Of a DNA stretch of 15,425 nt, positions 13,459 to 15,425 are shown one piece after another; position 1 is the stretch's first letter; every line of letters starts with the position of its first letter. The stretch comes from Youngiibacter multivorans. GTDB lineage: Bacteria; Bacillota; Clostridia; Clostridiales; Clostridiaceae. Location: NCBI RefSeq assembly GCF_017873395.1, contig NZ_JAGGKC010000045.1, forward strand, positions 1 to 15,425, read 5' to 3'. Both the position numbers and the translations under genes were made by a program. The notes under the pieces are model-generated. The model saw only the letters and a program-made list of their open reading frames with translations. It made no database searches and was not told where the DNA came from.

Positions 13459-14823
13459 ATGGAAAAGAAGATCGATCTTACTAAAGGAGACATCCTAATA
13501 ACTTTGACAAAGCTTGCCATTCCAATCATGGGCACTTCGTTCATGCAGATGGCGTATAATCTTACAGATATGTTCTGGGTAGGAAGATCAGGTAGTGATG
13601 CTGTAGCAGCAGTAGGAACTGCAGGTTTTTTCATGTGGTTCGGATTTTCTCTGATACTGATTTCCAAGTCTGGCGCTGAGGTGTTTGTAGCGCAGTATCT
13701 TGGACGGAAGGATGAGGACGGTGCAAAAGAACATGCGGTCTCAGCGATACAACTGAATCTTTTCATAGCGGCTATCTACGGCTTGCTCATAATCATCTTC
13801 AGGAATCAGCTCATATCCTTTTTCCGACTTGGAGACCAAAATGTCATAGATATGGCTGTGGGATATCTCCTGGTGATTGGCTGTGGAATATTCTTCAATT
13901 TTATGAATCCGGTATTTACCGGAATATTCAATGGAGCCGGGCTTAGCAAGGTGCCCTTTCGATTTAACTTTGCAGGGCTTGTAGCAAACATGATTCTTGA
14001 TCCACTCCTTATATATGGAGTGGGGCCATTTCCCGCTCTGGGAGTCAGGGGAGCTGCTATAGCGACGGTTGCAGCTCAAATGTTAGTGACGACACTATTC
14101 ATAGTTCATATAAGGACCAGAAAGGAAACCTATTTTCGTCTTAACATCTTTAGAAAGCCTTCTATCCAGCACATAAGGAAAATAATCAGGCTTGGGCTTC
14201 CGGTATCTCTTCAGAATGGGTTCTTTGCAATGATAGCTATGGTTGTCGCAAGGATAATAGCCGTATATGGACCTGAAGCGATTGCAGTACAGAAGGTCGG
14301 TTCTCAGATAGAATCACTTTCCTGGATGACCGCCGGTGGATTTTCAACCGCTCTCAGCGCATTCGTTGGCCAGAACTACGGAGCCAAGGAATATGAGAGA
14401 ATTGTAAAAGGCTATAGGTCAGGAGTCCTGGCAGTGTCAGGTCTTGGATTCTTATCTATGATAATGCTCATGGTTTTTCCCAAGCAGCTGTTTGGCATAT
14501 TCATCCAAGAACCTGAAATCATACGGATGGGCGCATCATACCTTTGGATATTGGGGCTTTCGCAGGTCTTCATGTCAATAGAGATCTCCAATCAGGGTGC
14601 CTTCAATGGTCTGGGCAAAACAAAGATCCCTTCATATGTAGGTATTTTCTTCAATGCTCTGAGAATACCTGGAGCCTATTTCCTTTCAACATATACAGCG
14701 CTAGGTTTGAATGGAGTGTGGTGGACAATCTCAATAAGCAGCGTATTCAAGGGTCTTGTACTGTTGGCTTTGTTCTATAGAATGGTCCTTAAACCATACA
14801 GGGCTTCGGGAACGATAATATAG
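13459..14823 (+). CDS. MATE family efflux transporter
   Basis: A polytopic membrane protein of 454 residues with about 12 hydrophobic segments, the usual size for the multidrug and toxic-compound extrusion family. The N-terminal half opens with the typical LTKLAIPIMGTSFMQMAYNLTD and VAAVGTAGFF segments. The FNGAGLSK motif near the middle of the N half, and the matching FNGLGKTK of the C half, show the internal two-fold repeat. It would expel cationic or organic compounds using a sodium or proton gradient; the substrate is unknown. In-frame codons TTG 13444 and ATG 13447 lie upstream, but GAGGT (13449-13453) precedes ATG 13459 by 5 bases and sits on those codons. Monocistronic, with its own promoter and a terminator. 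Confidence 0.92.
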   Translation: MEKKIDLTKGDILITLTKLAIPIMGTSFMQMAYNLTDMFWVGRSGSDAVAAVGTAGFFMWFGFSLILISKSGAEVFVAQYLGRKDEDGAKEHAVSAIQLNLFIAAIYGLLIIIFRNQLISFFRLGDQNVIDMAVGYLLVIGCGIFFNFMNPVFTGIFNGAGLSKVPFRFNFAGLVANMILDPLLIYGVGPFPALGVRGAAIATVAAQMLVTTLFIVHIRTRKETYFRLNIFRKPSIQHIRKIIRLGLPVSLQNGFFAMIAMVVARIIAVYGPEAIAVQKVGSQIESLSWMTAGGFSTALSAFVGQNYGAKEYERIVKGYRSGVLAVSGLGFLSMIMLMVFPKQLFGIFIQEPEIIRMGASYLWILGLSQVFMSIEISNQGAFNGLGKTKIPSYVGIFFNALRIPGAYFLSTYTALGLNGVWWTISISSVFKGLVLLALFYRMVLKPYRASGTII

Positions 14824-14877
14824 GGCGTACAATGGGTTGATAGCTTAACCTCAATATCGTCGAAATGGCTATAAATG

Positions 14878-14908
14878 AACGCTCCCTTAATGGGAGCGTT
14901 TGCTGTTT
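14878..14908 (+). terminator. Terminator after the MATE gene
   Basis: AACGCTCCC (14878-14886) pairs perfectly with GGGAGCGTT (14892-14900), loop TTAAT, followed by TGCTGTTT, an interrupted T-run. Confidence 0.85.
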
Positions 14909-14919
14909 CTGGTCTAAAA

Positions 14920-14934
14920 TTAAAGGTTTACATT
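14920..14934 (+). repeat. 15-base repeat upstream of the second rRNA operon (copy 2)
   Basis: TTAAAGGTTTACATT is identical to 2265-2279, upstream of the EF-G-like gene. No -10 box follows at a proper distance. Confidence 0.45.
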
Positions 14935-15169
14935 AAGAATATGTTAACTGGAAGTTACAGGAAATCAAAGATTTGATGTCCAAAATACATGTTGTTGGCG
15001 TACACTAACCCTAGCGTATCAATAAACGTAAACAAGAGAAAAATCGAGTAAATTGAAGCAAAATACCATTATTTTGCTTCAGGTTGGGTTATCGGCAAAA
15101 CCGTGTCTATTAAAGCGTGTTAATATGTACAAGTTGCCTGATTCAAGGCGCTTCAAGCCTCCGAATCCG
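14935..15169. other. Non-coding stretch before the rRNA promoter
   Basis: About 235 bases with no supported gene. It holds a perfect 12-bp inverted repeat, TGAAGCAAAATA (15054-15065) and its complement (15070-15081), loop CCAT, without a T-run on either side. A 23-codon open stretch ends with TAA near 15006 but has no start or ribosome binding site. Part of the region could be the remnant of a lost gene; nothing recognisable remains. Confidence 0.5.
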
Positions 15170-15198
15170 TTGACATTGCATTATGGCTGGGCCATAAT
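15170..15198 (+). promoter_or_regulatory. Promoter of the second rRNA operon
   Basis: A perfect -35 TTGACA (15170-15175) and CATAAT (15193-15198) are separated by 17 bp. A G-containing start region (AAAGGAAG, 15199-15206) follows, and a 16S gene begins about 145 bases downstream. An inverted repeat, ATTATGGC (15180-15187) and GCCATAAT (15191-15198), covers the spacer and the -10 box. Confidence 0.8.
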
Positions 15199-15224
15199 AA
15201 AGGAAGTCACCCTACAAGTGACGT

Positions 15225-15237
15225 AGCTCTTTGAAAA
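15225..15237 (+). promoter_or_regulatory. boxA-like antitermination element in the rRNA leader
   Basis: AGCTCTTTGAAAA closely resembles the boxA of Gram-positive rRNA leaders (TGTTCTTTGAAAA type), where NusB/NusE bind to keep polymerase processive. Downstream are a leader hairpin CCTCCA/TGGAGG (15284-15289 with 15297-15302) and a second, GCTTC/GAAGC (15308-15312 with 15328-15332), which may take part in pre-16S processing. Confidence 0.75.
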
Positions 15238-15348
15238 TTAAACAGAAATAGGTAATAAGACCAGAGTAAATTTTTTTGAGTCACCTCCATATTGGTTGGA
15301 GGAAGACGCTTCGAGTAGGAAACGAAAGAAGCAGCCAAGGCAAACTTT

Positions 15349-15425
<77 letters not shown>

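Noticed and set aside
14938..15006. Open stretch reading about 23 codons before a TAA, upstream of the rRNA promoter
   Set aside because: It has no start codon with a binding site, follows a stop directly, and resembles no family that I recognise. Chance open frames of this size are common.
15271..15277. Run of seven T in the rRNA leader, like a terminator tail
   Set aside because: Only a three-base-pair hairpin could precede it, and a boxA-type antitermination element lies upstream.

Overview
The window looks like chromosomal core DNA of a low-GC Gram-positive anaerobe, most likely of the class Clostridia. The signs are the start of the 16S rRNA gene, AGGAGG-type ribosome binding sites, frequent TTG starts, AT-rich sigma-A promoters with many extended -10 (TGn) elements, and gene types common in that class (FMN-binding lipoprotein, Nim-like flavoprotein, clostridial ABC-F, EF-G-like paralogue). 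I cannot name a genus. I see no phage, plasmid, insertion sequence, CRISPR array or defence system.

The segment lies between two ribosomal RNA operons on the same strand. It opens with the 3' part of a 5S rRNA gene, tRNA-Asn(GUU) and a terminator (about 1-257). It closes with a promoter, a boxA-type leader and the first bases of a 16S rRNA gene (about 15170-15425).

Between them are 15 protein genes, mostly housekeeping or small accessory functions: an HSL-family esterase (352-1263); type I methionine aminopeptidase on the minus strand (1321-2100); an EF-G-like translational GTPase (2316-4412); an auxin-efflux-carrier family permease on the minus strand (4502-5413) with a strong promoter and a LacI-type palindrome next to it; a ROK sugar kinase (5725-6711) and a YciI-like protein (6768-7088); a histidine phosphatase and CinA as a tight pair (7164-9035); an ABC-F ATPase (9161-10717); a compact four-gene unit made of a DUF1905-like protein, a protein with a carboxypeptidase-regulatory-like fold, a GNAT acetyltransferase and a Nim-like flavin protein (10817-12873); an FMN-binding lipoprotein (13003-13347); and a MATE efflux pump (13459-14823).

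Most transcription units are short and bounded by clear hairpin terminators. Themes that recur are translation (map, EF-G-like, ABC-F, rRNA, tRNA), small-molecule export (AEC, MATE) and flavin chemistry (Nim-like, FMN lipoprotein). A joint pathway is not evident. The points most worth a second look are the four-gene unit with its uncharacterised second gene, the palindromic operator beside the permease promoter, the inverted repeat built into the rRNA promoter, the 17-bp perfect hairpin after cinA, and the unannotated stretch before the second rRNA operon. Nothing here is clearly a new biological system.
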